50,093 nucleotides of DNA. It comes from Marinomonas foliarum. GTDB taxonomy: Bacteria; Pseudomonadota; Gammaproteobacteria; Pseudomonadales; Marinomonadaceae. Below are positions 1 through 9,640 of the stretch, in pieces. The DNA lies in NCBI RefSeq assembly GCF_003337275.1, contig NZ_QPJQ01000036.1, positions 1-50,093 of the forward strand, read 5' to 3'. The notes under the pieces are model-generated. The model ran no database searches, was not told the origin of the DNA, and saw nothing but the letters and a program-made list of their open reading frames with translations. Both the position numbers and the translations under genes were made by a program. Each line of letters begins with the position of its first letter. The first letter of the stretch is position 1.

Positions 1-24
1 CTGCTTTATCTGTGGTAAGAAGAA

Positions 25-573
25 GTGTATCAACTTCAGCAGTTGGCTTCTTCTACACCTGATTTGCAGTGTCGCACTTATTATCTGAATTTAGGGTTAT
101 ATGCCTATACCGATCCGTTAACAAAGTTGTTAAATCGAAGAGGGATATTACAGCGCTTAGAAATAAGTACTCAACAAAGCTTTCACCTTTTGTTGGCCGA
201 TGTAGACTTCTTTAAACGAATTAATGATGAATATGGTCATGATGTTGGTGACTATGCGTTAACTCAGTTAGCTAAAATATTCCAAGAATCTCTGCCGAAG
301 AAAGACGATTTAGTTTCAAGGTGGGGAGGCGAGGAGTTTTTGATCGCTGTTTGTGGCATGGACGAATACGAGGTATTTGAGTTTGCTGAAATTTTGCGCC
401 ATCGAGTAGAGTCTTACGAATTTTCTCATTTAGACCAGCGTTTCCATATGACTTTAAGCTTTGGTTTAGCTGGGATGAATAGCAGTACATCATTGCGAGA
501 AGCCATTACGTTAGCAGATAATCGTTTGTATCAAGCGAAGCGATCTGGCAGGAATCAAACCTGTCGAGCGTAG
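25..573 (+). CDS. GGDEF-domain protein (probable diguanylate cyclase), 5' part uncertain
   Basis: The 182-residue frame holds one complete GGDEF domain, which makes cyclic di-GMP from two GTP. The domain opens with DPLTKLLNRRG near residue 31, carries the metal-binding ADVDFFKRIND near residue 58, and has an intact active-site GGEEF near residue 101. The RxxD inhibitory site is degenerate (KKDD). The frame opens with GTG at 25, but no convincing ribosome binding site precedes it, and an in-frame TAA sits at 16-18. The five codons before that stop (LLYLW) would suit the end of a membrane helix. The true protein may therefore begin left of the window and be interrupted by this stop, or a short soluble cyclase may start here. 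The gene ends at a bidirectional terminator. The domain call is secure; the start is not. Confidence 0.75.
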   Translation: MYQLQQLASSTPDLQCRTYYLNLGLYAYTDPLTKLLNRRGILQRLEISTQQSFHLLLADVDFFKRINDEYGHDVGDYALTQLAKIFQESLPKKDDLVSRWGGEEFLIAVCGMDEYEVFEFAEILRHRVESYEFSHLDQRFHMTLSFGLAGMNSSTSLREAITLADNRLYQAKRSGRNQTCRA

Positions 574-592
574 CTCTAATATATGATTTTAT

Positions 593-630
593 AGTAAACC
601 CGCCCTAGGCTTTCCTAGGGCGGGTTTACT
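593..630. terminator. Bidirectional intrinsic terminator
   Basis: A perfect 17-bp GC-rich stem (593-609 with 614-630) closes a four-base loop. A-rich and T-rich ends flank it on both strands. It lies between the convergent GGDEF and MFS genes, so it can serve both. Confidence 0.9.
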
Positions 631-653
631 ATTTCAGATTGTATGTTATCGGA

Positions 654-1886
654 TTATTGCTGCTTTGGCTTTGAACCAAATACACCAAAATAAGCGATGT
701 ATAGGTAACAAAAAATAGGCATGATAAATGAGATCTGAAGGCCAATAGAGTCAGCGATTAGGCCTTGAAGCATAGGTAGGATTGCACCACCGACAATAGC
801 TAAGCACAACAAACCGGAACCACGACTTGTTTGTGGTCCAAGGTCTTTCAGGGCAAGACTGAAAATGGTTGGGAACATAATAGAGTTAAACAAGCCAACG
901 ATTAATATTGACCACATTGCTAGATGACCATCGTTGATGATGGCACTGGCTATTAATGCAATTACAGCAAGTGCATTTATCGTCAATAACGTTCCTGCTG
1001 AAATACGCTGCATTAGTGCTGCACCGATAAAGCGTCCCACCATTGCGCCGCCCCAGTAATAAGCAACGTAGTGCGCTGCTTCTGCTTCAGCAAGACCTGC
1101 GATGTTTTCTAATCCGAAAAAGTTTACTAATAAGCTACCAATGGCCACTTCCGCGCCAACGTACATGAAGATAGCCACAGTACCTAGTACCAAGTGACGA
1201 TGCTTTAGAATACTTTCACTTGGTACGTTTGCCTCTGTGCTTTCTATACTAGAGGGTGTCGGAAGGCTAATACGAGTAAAAATAGCAGCTAGAACAATCA
1301 GCAAAATTGCCAAACCAATATAGGGAATAATAACGCTTTCAGCTTCTTGTGCTTTAGTCGCGTATTGTCCTGCAACAGTGAATAGTAGAGCGCCGCCAAC
1401 CAGAGGAGCCACTGTCGTTCCTAAAGCATTAAACGCTTGAGACAAGGTTAAACGGCTTGATGCCGTTTCAGTCGGACCCATAACAGTGACAAGTGGATTC
1501 GCTGCAACCTGTAGAATCGTGATGCCAGCAGCAAGGACGAACAGGGCAGTTAAAAATATACTGTATTGTTGGGCTTTAGCTGCGGCAACAAACAATAGGC
1601 AGCCAGCTGCGGCAATCATTAGACCGATACCAATGCCACGTTGAAAACCTACTTTTTTGACTAGGTTTCCTGCTGGAACGGAGACAATAAAGTAGGCGCC
1701 AAAGAAACACATTTGAATCATCATTGCTTGGGTGTAATTAAGGTCGAATACACCTTTTAAGTGCGGGATTAAAATGTCATTCAGTGATGTGATAAAGCCC
1801 CACATGAAAAACAATGATGTAAGAGCTATCAAGGCAAAACGCTGGTTTGATTGTGGCTTGTCTGCCACGGAAGTTTGATTATTCAT
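654..1886 (-). CDS. Sugar MFS transporter, FucP/GluP (FHS) family
   Basis: This 410-residue inner-membrane protein has about twelve hydrophobic helices and belongs to the fucose-glucose/galactose-H+ symporter branch of the major facilitator superfamily. Family hallmarks include FFMWGFITSLNDILIPHLK at residues 30-48, the NYTQAMMIQMCFFGAYF stretch in helix 2, and QVAANPLVTVMGP in the middle. Full-length FucP and GluP are of similar size. The ATG at 1886 has a weak GGA-type ribosome binding site. The gene stands alone between a terminator and the chemotaxis gene, so its sugar cannot be told from context; glucose, galactose or fucose are the family options. Confidence 0.85.
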   Translation of the reverse strand: MNNQTSVADKPQSNQRFALIALTSLFFMWGFITSLNDILIPHLKGVFDLNYTQAMMIQMCFFGAYFIVSVPAGNLVKKVGFQRGIGIGLMIAAAGCLLFVAAAKAQQYSIFLTALFVLAAGITILQVAANPLVTVMGPTETASSRLTLSQAFNALGTTVAPLVGGALLFTVAGQYATKAQEAESVIIPYIGLAILLIVLAAIFTRISLPTPSSIESTEANVPSESILKHRHLVLGTVAIFMYVGAEVAIGSLLVNFFGLENIAGLAEAEAAHYVAYYWGGAMVGRFIGAALMQRISAGTLLTINALAVIALIASAIINDGHLAMWSILIVGLFNSIMFPTIFSLALKDLGPQTSRGSGLLCLAIVGGAILPMLQGLIADSIGLQISFIMPIFCYLYIAYFGVFGSKPKQQ

Positions 1887-2230
1887 ATTTTTTCCGATGA
1901 GTTAAAACGAGAGTTGCTCAGTTTTTATCTTTAGGATGTCAATCCAAATCAAAAAAGTGCGGCATCATAGCATCGAAAATTTGTTTTTAGTGGTGGGTTG
2001 GGTTTGAAGGAACAATTGTTCTATAAAATTCCTTTATTGGCTGTCTATTGTAAGAAAGTCTCACCTATGCGCTTATAATGTAACAAAGCCTATCGATTTT
2101 AGGTGTTTGATTTTCAAATTCTTTTTTGGGTTTTATGCGGGCTGAATAGCTGTAGGCCAGCGATGCCAGATACTATTTGTATAGGCTGCGCCTCGGTACG
2201 CAGGCAAACATACTGAGGCGCTACTTTAAC
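1887..2230. other. Intergenic region between MCP and MFS genes
   Basis: These 344 bases contain no credible gene. The right end holds the stem-loop that follows the chemotaxis gene, and the left end must hold the promoter of the sugar transporter. I could not identify a confident -35/-10 pair or operator. Confidence 0.5.
2188..2221 (-). terminator. Stem-loop downstream of the chemotaxis gene
   Basis: An 11-bp stem with one G-T wobble (2188-2198 with 2211-2221) closes a 12-base loop just past the MCP stop codon. The U-tract on the minus strand is poor, so this may stabilise the mRNA 3' end rather than act as an efficient intrinsic terminator. Confidence 0.5.
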
Positions 2231-4618
2231 TTACTTGTCGTCTGTATCAATAGTGGGACGGACAAGGTCTCTACGATCAGTAGACCAACTGTTGTCTGTT
2301 ACTTGGAAGCGGTTAATTTGTACCATGATGCCTTCAGACAACTGAACAACATTTTTTCCGACCATTGTTGAATGTTCTGTCTGTTTATTAATTTGTACAA
2401 AGCTGGCTTTCATATCATTGTAATGAGAGGTGACTTCCAAAAAATTATTTTGCTGACCTGTGATCGCCATAGCGATTTGCGCGACTCTATCCGAGATCGT
2501 TTCCATTGCGCTTTTAACTTGAGATAAAGATTGTGTCGCTTGTTGTACCTTTTCTAAGGAGTGGTTCGCATTAGATTTGCTGTTCTCCATACGTTTAACA
2601 ACTTCTTGAGTGCCATTCTGAATAGCTCCCACCATGTTTGCTACTTCATCGGTAGATTGGCGAGTTTTAGAGGCTAAAGAGCGCACTTCATCGGCTACAA
2701 CGGCAAATCCTCGACCTGCTTCACCAGCGCGAGCTGCTTCTATCGCTGCATTTAGTGCTAATAAGTTAGTTTGCTCTGCGATGCTATTAATAACATCAAT
2801 AATACCTGCTATACGGTCTGTATCGCCTTTCAGCTTGGAAAGTGCATCAACAGCTTCTGTAATATCACCTGAAAGTTCTGTCATGCTTCCAGCGACTTTA
2901 TTGACAATTTCACTGCTAGAAAGAACGGTCGTATTGCCTTGTATTGATGCTTGATTAATCTCTTCAAGCTCCTGCTCTACTTTTTTGGTAGATTCATTGG
3001 TTTCCGATAAGCAATCGTTTACTTTTTCGGCTTGATGTTTTTGCTGGTCTGCTGCTGATGAAAGTTGGCCGTTAACGTCAGCCATTTCTTCTGAAATAGG
3101 TTTTAGTCGCGCGACAGAAGATAGAACTGCTGAAAATGTTTTATCAATATGACCGATAAATAAGTTAATGCCTTTGGCTAATTCAGCAAGTTCATCATTA
3201 CTTTTGGCCGGTAATCTCTGAGTTAAGTTTCCTTCTCCTTCAGCAATGTCATGCATCATTTTGACCATGTTATTAATGGGACGGATAATTACTCTAGAAA
3301 GTAGTAGGCCTAGAAAAGCGCCAATAATTAACGCTATAACAGAGACTATTGTTAGTGTTGTATAGACGTTGTTTTTTAGACTTTCTATGGGGCTGAATGC
3401 TTCCGATTGACTTTGCTCACTGATAATTATCCAATCCATGCCGTGGATTTTTAGAGGTTTGAATGCACTTAAAGAGGGTTCATTAAAGTAGTTTTTATCA
3501 ATGACTAAACCTTCTTTTCCAGCGATTGCTTCATTTACGGCTGTGTTATTTATTTCTAAAAGCCCAATGGTTGTACCGCGGCTCGCAATTTCATCAATTG
3601 TTTTATTGGGTAAGCTTATTGCTTTTGCCTTTTGTATAAATCTTTCTTTGTTCTCTAATAGTAAGCGGTCGTTGCTGTGCATCAATTTATTATGACCAAC
3701 CAAATAGGTTTGCCCTGTATTTCCTAAACCATTTTTCTCCCATGTTTGATTGTATGTCATCACGGCATCAATACGATCAATTGGCATCTGGAAAATTAAC
3801 ACAGCGATGATTTTCCCATCACTAGATATAGGGGATGAAATAAAAGAGGCTTGTGCATTATAAGATGGGCCGTAAGGCGCAAAATCCGTTAAGTAGGTTG
3901 CTTTTTCATTGCCATCCACCGCTTTTTTGAAAGCCTCAGCTAACCCTGAGTTCTTGTAAGGGCCAGTCGTTAAGGAGGTGCCGAAGTCCAACTCTTTATA
4001 GACGCTATAGATAACATTACTTGTTGTTGCATCGGCAATGAAAACATCATAAAACCCAAATTCCTTTTGAAACTGATGAAACATAGGGTGGAATTCTTGA
4101 TGTATTTTGTCATATGTCGTGCCATCCCCAGATGTGTCTAGCGTGTCTTTTTCACCTAGTGGCGCTGGGTTTTTTGCGATGTACGTTGATTGAATAGCTT
4201 TTGCTGTTGGGCTTAATGATGCCAATAGTGAAGAAGGATTACTGGATTGTCCCAAATTTAGGCTTTGGTAATTTTTATCAAACTGATTTTGGTAATAGTC
4301 AGCTAATTTTTTATCTGTGTCAGACGTTGTGTTGTTTGGGTAATCATTAAAGGCATTAGAAAAGGATTTAGCTGCAGAAACGGTACTATTGTTTTGAGAT
4401 AAACTAATTATCTGCTTATCTATAAAAGAAAAGTAGGTCTCTATTGATTGCGCGGTTAAATCTCGAGAGGTAATTAGCTGTTTTTGAGTGCTTTCTTGGA
4501 GAGCTTTCGTTCCCTCATTTAGCGCACTTTGGCTGACAATTAATCCAACAATCACTGTTGGGGCTACGGCGAGTAAGGTACCCATCATAATCAAACGAGT
4601 TTTTATTGATAAGGTCAT
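2231..4618 (-). CDS. Methyl-accepting chemotaxis protein
   Basis: This 795-residue transmembrane chemoreceptor passes ligand binding to the CheA-CheW array. An N-terminal helix (about 8-30) precedes a large periplasmic sensor region (about 31-415), long enough for a double-Cache fold. A second helix (about 420-442) leads into a HAMP domain ([13 protein letters not shown] onward). The cytoplasmic signalling hairpin carries the near-invariant tip [20 protein letters not shown] and the following [15 protein letters not shown]. No pentapeptide CheR tether is seen at the C-terminus, which ends TIDTDDK. No che genes are nearby, so it is an orphan receptor; its ligand is unknown. It is divergent from recJ. 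Confidence 0.93.
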   Translation of the reverse strand: MTLSIKTRLIMMGTLLAVAPTVIVGLIVSQSALNEGTKALQESTQKQLITSRDLTAQSIETYFSFIDKQIISLSQNNSTVSAAKSFSNAFNDYPNNTTSDTDKKLADYYQNQFDKNYQSLNLGQSSNPSSLLASLSPTAKAIQSTYIAKNPAPLGEKDTLDTSGDGTTYDKIHQEFHPMFHQFQKEFGFYDVFIADATTSNVIYSVYKELDFGTSLTTGPYKNSGLAEAFKKAVDGNEKATYLTDFAPYGPSYNAQASFISSPISSDGKIIAVLIFQMPIDRIDAVMTYNQTWEKNGLGNTGQTYLVGHNKLMHSNDRLLLENKERFIQKAKAISLPNKTIDEIASRGTTIGLLEINNTAVNEAIAGKEGLVIDKNYFNEPSLSAFKPLKIHGMDWIIISEQSQSEAFSPIESLKNNVYTTLTIVSVIALIIGAFLGLLLSRVIIRPINNMVKMMHDIAEGEGNLTQRLPAKSNDELAELAKGINLFIGHIDKTFSAVLSSVARLKPISEEMADVNGQLSSAADQQKHQAEKVNDCLSETNESTKKVEQELEEINQASIQGNTTVLSSSEIVNKVAGSMTELSGDITEAVDALSKLKGDTDRIAGIIDVINSIAEQTNLLALNAAIEAARAGEAGRGFAVVADEVRSLASKTRQSTDEVANMVGAIQNGTQEVVKRMENSKSNANHSLEKVQQATQSLSQVKSAMETISDRVAQIAMAITGQQNNFLEVTSHYNDMKASFVQINKQTEHSTMVGKNVVQLSEGIMVQINRFQVTDNSWSTDRRDLVRPTIDTDDK

Positions 4619-4805
4619 CTTTCATCCTAAAAGTTGTTTGTTAGTACAACGCCTATAATTATTTATAGACTTACATTTATAGTTAAGCAAACGGATCTTG
4701 CGATGTTATAGGTATTTAATCACTTTGCCATAAAATGGAATATCCTATTTGTGTTACCCTTCTCTATTGTTTTGTAACCATTTTAGTTTTTGAGTGTTTA
4801 TAGTT

Positions 4806-6530
4806 ATGCGAATAGAGCGTCGATCCATTCCAGCCATTGCTGAAGACTTGCCAGAAGACATGCCTTTGAGTTTACGTCGTATTTTTATGGCGAGGGGGGT
4901 GGGCACCAGCCTAGAGCTTGATTACCGTCTACCTAATTTACTAAGGCCTAGCTCTTTATTTGATCTAACAATCGCGGCAAAGATTTTGGCTGATGCAATT
5001 GTTGCAGGTCAGAAGATTCTGATTGTTGGCGATTTTGACGCGGATGGTGCGACTAGTACCAGTCTTGGGATTCTTGCTTTAGAGGCAATGGGAGCGATTG
5101 CTCCAGAATACTTGGTGCCAAATCGCTTTGAGTTTGGTTATGGTCTGACGCCTGAAATAGTTGAGGTCGCACAAAAAAGTTCTCCCAATGTATTGGTGAC
5201 AGTTGATAATGGTATTGCCAGTATTGATGGTGTTCAAGCTGCCAAAGCTTATGGCATGAAAGTCGTGGTTACTGACCACCATTTGCCCGGTGATACGCTG
5301 CCAAATGCGGATGCTATTGTGAACCCAAATCATCCTAGTTGTGGTTTCCCAAGTAAAAACTTAGCTGGTGTCGGAGTGATTTTCTATGTGATGTCGGCAT
5401 TAAGAGCCGAATTAAATAGTCGTAACTGGTTTGCTGACCAGCATATTCCAGAACCGAAAATGGCGGACTATTTGGATTTGGTTGCGCTTGGTACGGTAGC
5501 TGATGTGGTGCCTTTGGATGCCAATAATCGTATTTTGGTTCAGCAAGGCATCAAGCGAATTCAGGCCGGTTTGGCGCGTCCAGGTATCCTTGCTTTATTA
5601 GAAGTAGGGCGTCGTGATTATACTCAATTGAAGGCATCAGACTTGGGTTTTGTTGTCGGCCCTAGATTAAATGCGGCGGGGCGGCTTGATGATATGTCGG
5701 TTGGTATTGAATGTCTGTTGGCTGTACACCCACATCAAGCACGTAATTATGCACAGCAATTAGATCAGTTTAATCGCGAGCGCAAAGCCATTGAGTCGGA
5801 TATGAAAGAGCAGGCAGAATTAGTGCTTGAGTCTTTATTGGATGAAGAGCAGGAAATGCCAAATGGCATGTGCTTTTATGATGCGGACTGGCACCAAGGT
5901 GTGATTGGTATTTTGGCCTCGCGGATGAAAGATAAATGTCATCGTCCGGTGATTGCTTTTGCTCGTGTTGGTGAAGATGAGTTAAAAGGTTCAGCGCGCT
6001 CGATTCCAGGTGTACATATTCGTGATGCATTGGACTTATTGGCCAAGCGTTATCCACAGTTGCTTAGCAAATTTGGTGGTCATGCTATGGCGGCGGGCAT
6101 GTCGATTAAAGAATCGCATTATGAGGCTTTTCAATTGGCATTCGATGCCATTATTACTGAATGGGTGACGCCGGAACAGCTAGAAGCAACCTTGTTGACT
6201 GATGGCCAGCTGGCGCCAGAAGATTTTAGTCTGAGTTTTGCTGAGCAAGTTCGTTTATCTGGTCCGTGGGGGCAAATGTTCCCAGAGCCATGTTTTGATG
6301 GCGTGTTTGATATTCTGCAGCAGCGCATCGTGGGTGAAAAGCATTTGAAGCTTATGGTGCGCGAGCCGAGCAGTGGACTATTGCTGGATGGGATTAGCTT
6401 TTTTGTCGATTTAGACCAATGGCCCAATGATAAAGCGACTCAAGCACGCTTAGTTTATAAGCTGGATGTGAATGAGTTTCGAGGTCAGCGTAATTTGCAG
6501 CTATTAGTGGACTATTTAGAGCCTGCATAA
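4806..6530 (+). CDS. recJ: Single-stranded-DNA-specific exonuclease RecJ
   Basis: RecJ degrades single-stranded DNA 5' to 3' in recombinational repair, mismatch repair and base excision repair. The protein (about 574 residues, close to the 577 of E. coli RecJ) shows the DHH-family motifs GDFDADGATST (motif I), VTVDNGIAS (motif II), VTDHHLPGD (motif III, the DHH signature) and NPNHPSC. These are followed by LGTVADVVPL, and by the DHHA1 region with KFGGHAMAAGMS near residue 420. I prefer the ATG at 4806. A GTG at 4794 would add four residues, and neither start has a strong ribosome binding site. It is a single gene, divergent from the chemoreceptor and followed by folD on the same strand after 136 bp. 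Confidence 0.95.
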   Translation: MRIERRSIPAIAEDLPEDMPLSLRRIFMARGVGTSLELDYRLPNLLRPSSLFDLTIAAKILADAIVAGQKILIVGDFDADGATSTSLGILALEAMGAIAPEYLVPNRFEFGYGLTPEIVEVAQKSSPNVLVTVDNGIASIDGVQAAKAYGMKVVVTDHHLPGDTLPNADAIVNPNHPSCGFPSKNLAGVGVIFYVMSALRAELNSRNWFADQHIPEPKMADYLDLVALGTVADVVPLDANNRILVQQGIKRIQAGLARPGILALLEVGRRDYTQLKASDLGFVVGPRLNAAGRLDDMSVGIECLLAVHPHQARNYAQQLDQFNRERKAIESDMKEQAELVLESLLDEEQEMPNGMCFYDADWHQGVIGILASRMKDKCHRPVIAFARVGEDELKGSARSIPGVHIRDALDLLAKRYPQLLSKFGGHAMAAGMSIKESHYEAFQLAFDAIITEWVTPEQLEATLLTDGQLAPEDFSLSFAEQVRLSGPWGQMFPEPCFDGVFDILQQRIVGEKHLKLMVREPSSGLLLDGISFFVDLDQWPNDKATQARLVYKLDVNEFRGQRNLQLLVDYLEPA

Positions 6531-6617
6531 TTAGGTGTTAAAGAACGAAAAGGGGAAGATTTTCCATTTTGAGGAACAAATTGTTTTAGGCATTGCGTAT
6601 CGAAACAAAAGTTGAGG

Positions 6618-6623
6618 TATAAT
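6618..6623 (+). promoter_or_regulatory. Probable -10 element for folD
   Basis: A perfect TATAAT lies about 44 bp before the folD start codon. The -35 partner is weak: the best candidate is TTGCGT with a long 19-base spacer. The call therefore rests mainly on the -10 hexamer and its position. Confidence 0.5.
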
Positions 6624-6666
6624 GCCGCTCCCTCATACATCACTCTAATTTTACTGGAGCTCATTC

Positions 6667-7509
6667 ATGACTGCACTGGTTCTTGACGGCAAACTTTGCG
6701 CCAAAGAAACTGAAAACCGCCTAGAGGCTCAAGTTACTGAGCTTAAGGCGCGTACCGGTTGCACCCCTATTTTAGCAACAATATTAGTGGGTGCTGATCC
6801 AGCATCAGCCACTTATGTGAAAATGAAAGGCAATGCTTGTCGTCGTGTTGGCATGGACTCTATGGCCATTGAACTGCCTGAAAGCACTACGACAGAGCAG
6901 CTTTTAAACAAAATTAATGAGCTAAATAATAACCCAGATGTGCATGGGATTTTGCTACAACATCCTGTTCCTGCACAAGTTGATGAGCGTCTGTGCTTCG
7001 ACGCCATTGCAGCTCATAAAGATGTTGATGGTGTGACTTGCCTTGGCTTTGGCCGTATGGCAATGAAAGAGCCGGCATACGGTGCAGCGACTCCAGCGGG
7101 TATTATGCGTTTGCTTGCCGCTTACGACATCCCATTAGAAGGGAAGCATGTTGTTGTGGTTGGTCGTAGCCCGATTCTTGGCAAGCCGATGGCAATGATG
7201 ATGCTGAACGCCAATGCTACGGTAACAATGTGTCACTCTCGCACTCAGAATTTATCTGAATTTGTTAAGCAGGCCGATGTGGTTGTTGGCGCAGTAGGTA
7301 AACCTGAGTTGATCAAAGCTGATTGGATTAAAGACGGTGCTGTCGTTGTTGATGCTGGTTACCACCCAGGTGGTATTGGTGATATCGAACTGGGTCCATT
7401 GAAGGACCGTGTTGCCGCTTACACACCCGTTCCTGGTGGTGTTGGCCCCATGACAATCAATACTTTGATTCTGCAAACGCTGGAATCTGGCCTGAAACAA
7501 CTAGGCTAA
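6667..7509 (+). CDS. folD: Bifunctional methylenetetrahydrofolate dehydrogenase / methenyltetrahydrofolate cyclohydrolase
   Basis: FolD interconverts 5,10-methylene-, 5,10-methenyl- and 10-formyl-tetrahydrofolate using NADP in the cytoplasm, feeding purine and formyl-methionine synthesis. The 280-residue length is typical. Visible signatures are the catalytic-domain [16 protein letters not shown] (Tyr and Lys near 51-54), the [12 protein letters not shown] stretch near 97, the Rossmann loop [17 protein letters not shown] near 159, and the C-terminal [21 protein letters not shown] ribosome binding site sits correctly before the ATG. In this window it cooperates with thyA and folA in one-carbon metabolism, although those genes are 15 kb away. 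Confidence 0.97.
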   Translation: MTALVLDGKLCAKETENRLEAQVTELKARTGCTPILATILVGADPASATYVKMKGNACRRVGMDSMAIELPESTTTEQLLNKINELNNNPDVHGILLQHPVPAQVDERLCFDAIAAHKDVDGVTCLGFGRMAMKEPAYGAATPAGIMRLLAAYDIPLEGKHVVVVGRSPILGKPMAMMMLNANATVTMCHSRTQNLSEFVKQADVVVGAVGKPELIKADWIKDGAVVVDAGYHPGGIGDIELGPLKDRVAAYTPVPGGVGPMTINTLILQTLESGLKQLG

Positions 7510-7527
7510 GCAGACTTGAAAGGTCTG

Positions 7528-7604
7528 TATAATAGCCCCATATTGTTGAGAGAAGATCGCAAAATGGGACAAAAAGCCGCGCCATTAGGTGCGGCTTCTT
7601 TTTT
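7528..7604 (+). ncRNA. Candidate short transcript or leader between folD and the UPF0149 gene
   Basis: A perfect TATAAT at 7528-7533 is followed about 70 bp later by a Rho-independent terminator (7574-7604). This layout would give an RNA of about 65 nt. The alternative is that the hairpin simply ends folD transcripts and the TATAAT is chance: it has no good -35 element at normal spacing. The sequence contains no open frame and does not resemble 6S RNA, which lies near ygfB in other gammaproteobacteria and is much longer. Confidence 0.25.
7574..7604 (+). terminator. Intrinsic terminator downstream of folD
   Basis: A nine-pair stem (7574-7582 with 7589-7597, including one G-T pair) closes a six-base loop and runs into a T-rich tail ending at 7604. 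It separates folD from the UPF0149-pepP genes. Confidence 0.85.
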
Positions 7605-7634
7605 ATAAACTGAACAGCAAAAGGTTGGCATGAT

Positions 7635-8225
7635 ATGTCCACAGAAATGTTAAAAGACGCATTGGACTTTGATTTGATCGCCGATGTTTTTGTTACAGAA
7701 TCTATTACGGCGTCACCATCCGAGTTGCATGGTCAGCTTTGTGGCTATTTGGCTTCTGGTGTGGCTCTGCCATTAGAAGATTGGCTGAATATGGTGGTAG
7801 AGTTTTGTGACATTGAGGGCTGGAAAGAAGAAGCAAGTCGAGCTGTTATTGTTGAACTTTATACTGCAACGTTAACTTTATTTCAAAATGGCGAGTTTGC
7901 ACTTGTGCCCAGTATTTCAGATGAAGATGCTGAATTGTGTGAAAGAGGCGTTACTTTATCTCAATGGGCGCATGGCTTTTTAGCGGGTTATGGTTTATCT
8001 GGTCAGAAGAATGAACTCTCTGATGAAACCAAGCAAATTTTACGTGATTTTGCCAATATCTCTGGCATGCAGGCAGAAATGCGCGCATTAGAAGATAACA
8101 ATGATAATGAAGCTGATTTAACAGAGCTGGTGGAATACGTCAGATTATCAGCGATGATGTTGTACACAGAGCATCATGATATCAACCCAGATGTTGATCA
8201 TACTAAACAGAATTCTTTGCATTAA
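7635..8225 (+). CDS. UPF0149 family protein (YgfB-like)
   Basis: This 196-residue acidic, mostly helical protein matches the YgfB/UPF0149 family: an early SPSELHGQLCGYLASGV stretch near residue 29 and a central SQWAHGFLAGYGL near 113 are family signatures. In Pseudomonas aeruginosa a homologue is reported to influence ampDh3 expression and beta-lactam resistance; no function can be assigned from sequence here. It lies just upstream of pepP, the conserved neighbour in gammaproteobacteria, with an 80-bp gap, so co-transcription is likely. A purine-rich AAAAGGTTGG precedes the ATG. E. coli has 6S RNA and zapA close by, but neither is present here. Confidence 0.9.
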   Translation: MSTEMLKDALDFDLIADVFVTESITASPSELHGQLCGYLASGVALPLEDWLNMVVEFCDIEGWKEEASRAVIVELYTATLTLFQNGEFALVPSISDEDAELCERGVTLSQWAHGFLAGYGLSGQKNELSDETKQILRDFANISGMQAEMRALEDNNDNEADLTELVEYVRLSAMMLYTEHHDINPDVDHTKQNSLH

Positions 8226-8305
8226 GTCCTTCGCACTAAAAAGCGTCTAAGCAAAGTGTAACCAATGGTATTTGATGGAATGACAATTAATAAGTGAGAC
8301 CTTCT

Positions 8306-9613
8306 ATGAAAATTGATACTCAAACTTATCAAGCTCGCCGCGAACGCTTGATGCAATCCTTACCTGAGAACAGTGTAGTGGTGTTGCGAACTGGTGAGCT
8401 GGCGACACGCAATAATGATTGCGAGTATGAGTTTCGTCCTCATAGTAGTTTTTTCTATTTAACGGGATATCCTGAGCCAAGCGCCTACGCCATTATTTAT
8501 GGCAGTGGCGAGATGACGCTCGTCACTCTACCAAAAGATCCTGAGCGTGAGCAATGGGATGGTTTTCGTTTTGGTAGCGAAGGGGCGATAGCAAATTTTG
8601 GCGCAAGTGATGCGGCTCCGCTGGAAGAGTTAGATAAGGTTGCGTTTGCCGCTTTAGATGGTGCCGAGCATGTTGTGTATTTATTTAATGACGATGTTCT
8701 TCGTGAAAAAATTGCCGGCTGGCGTGATGCCATTGCTGCACGGGTCAGAATCGGCGCTGTGGCACCAGCAAGTTTTATCGATCTTTTCCCTCAGGTTGCT
8801 GAAATGCGTTTGCACAAAGACGCAGAAGAAATTGCCATTATGGAAGCGGCTGCGCAAATTAGTGTTGAAGCCCATAAACAGGCAATGCGCTCTGTTCGCC
8901 CGGGGATGTACGAATACCAGTTAGAAGCTGAGTTGAATTACGTGTTTATGAAATCCGGTGCGCGCCAGCCTGCGTATAACAATATTGTCGCCTCAGGCAG
9001 CAATGCTTGCGTTTTGCATTACATCAAAAATGACGAAGAAATCGAAGAGGGTGACCTGATCTTAATTGATGCAGGGGCAGAGTTGGGTTGCTACGCCGCG
9101 GACATTACTCGTACTTTTCCTGCAACAGGTAAGTTTAGTGAGCCGCAAGCTGCTTTATATCAAGTGGTATTAGATGCTTACCATGCGGGAATGAAAGAGC
9201 TTGAAGTAGGAACGCCGTATGAAGCTTGTCATAACGCAGCGGTTCGGACATTAACACAAGGCTTAGTGACTCACGGATTGTTAACTGGCGATGTGGATTT
9301 CCTGATCGAGAGCAAAGCATATCGAGACTTTTATATGCACAATACAGGACATTGGCTAGGCTTGGATGTTCATGATTGTGGCGCTTATAAAATCGCTGGT
9401 GAATCTCGCTTGTTAGAAAAAGGCATGGTGTTAACCATTGAACCTGGCCTTTATGTTTCGGCAGACAACGAATCAGTAGATGCAAAGTGGCGTGGCATCG
9501 GTATTCGTATTGAAGACGATGTGCTTATTCGTGCTGATGGGCCTTATGTTTTAACTCACGGGTTGCCAAAAGAAATCGCTGATATTGAAGCTTTCATGGC
9601 TGAAAAACGATAA
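8306..9613 (+). CDS. pepP: Xaa-Pro aminopeptidase
   Basis: PepP removes the N-terminal residue from peptides whose second residue is proline, using a two-manganese centre in a pita-bread fold. From ATG 8306 it is 435 residues, near the 441 of E. coli. An N-terminal aminopeptidase-P domain (about 1-170) contains EYEFRPHSSFFYLTGYPEP. The catalytic domain shows the metal ligands in order: LILIDAGAE and AADITRTFP (two Asp), HNTGHWLGLDVHD (His), TIEPGLY (Glu) and GIRIEDDV (Glu). A GTG at 8294 would add four residues, but a GTGAG ribosome binding site overlaps it and is correctly spaced for 8306. The gene sits between the UPF0149 gene and the ubiquinone hydroxylase, as in Pseudomonas. Confidence 0.96.
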   Translation: MKIDTQTYQARRERLMQSLPENSVVVLRTGELATRNNDCEYEFRPHSSFFYLTGYPEPSAYAIIYGSGEMTLVTLPKDPEREQWDGFRFGSEGAIANFGASDAAPLEELDKVAFAALDGAEHVVYLFNDDVLREKIAGWRDAIAARVRIGAVAPASFIDLFPQVAEMRLHKDAEEIAIMEAAAQISVEAHKQAMRSVRPGMYEYQLEAELNYVFMKSGARQPAYNNIVASGSNACVLHYIKNDEEIEEGDLILIDAGAELGCYAADITRTFPATGKFSEPQAALYQVVLDAYHAGMKELEVGTPYEACHNAAVRTLTQGLVTHGLLTGDVDFLIESKAYRDFYMHNTGHWLGLDVHDCGAYKIAGESRLLEKGMVLTIEPGLYVSADNESVDAKWRGIGIRIEDDVLIRADGPYVLTHGLPKEIADIEAFMAEKR

Positions 9614-9640
9614 TTACTATAAAGACGAGACGGAGTACAT

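Noticed and set aside
2177..2371. Short plus-strand frame at the end of the chemoreceptor gene
   Set aside because: It overlaps the MCP coding end and its terminator stem; no ribosome binding site or homology pattern was seen.
7510..7634. 6S RNA (ssrS) gene beside the UPF0149 gene, as in other gammaproteobacteria
   Set aside because: The gap is 125 bases and lacks the long bulged helix of about 180 nt that 6S RNA needs.
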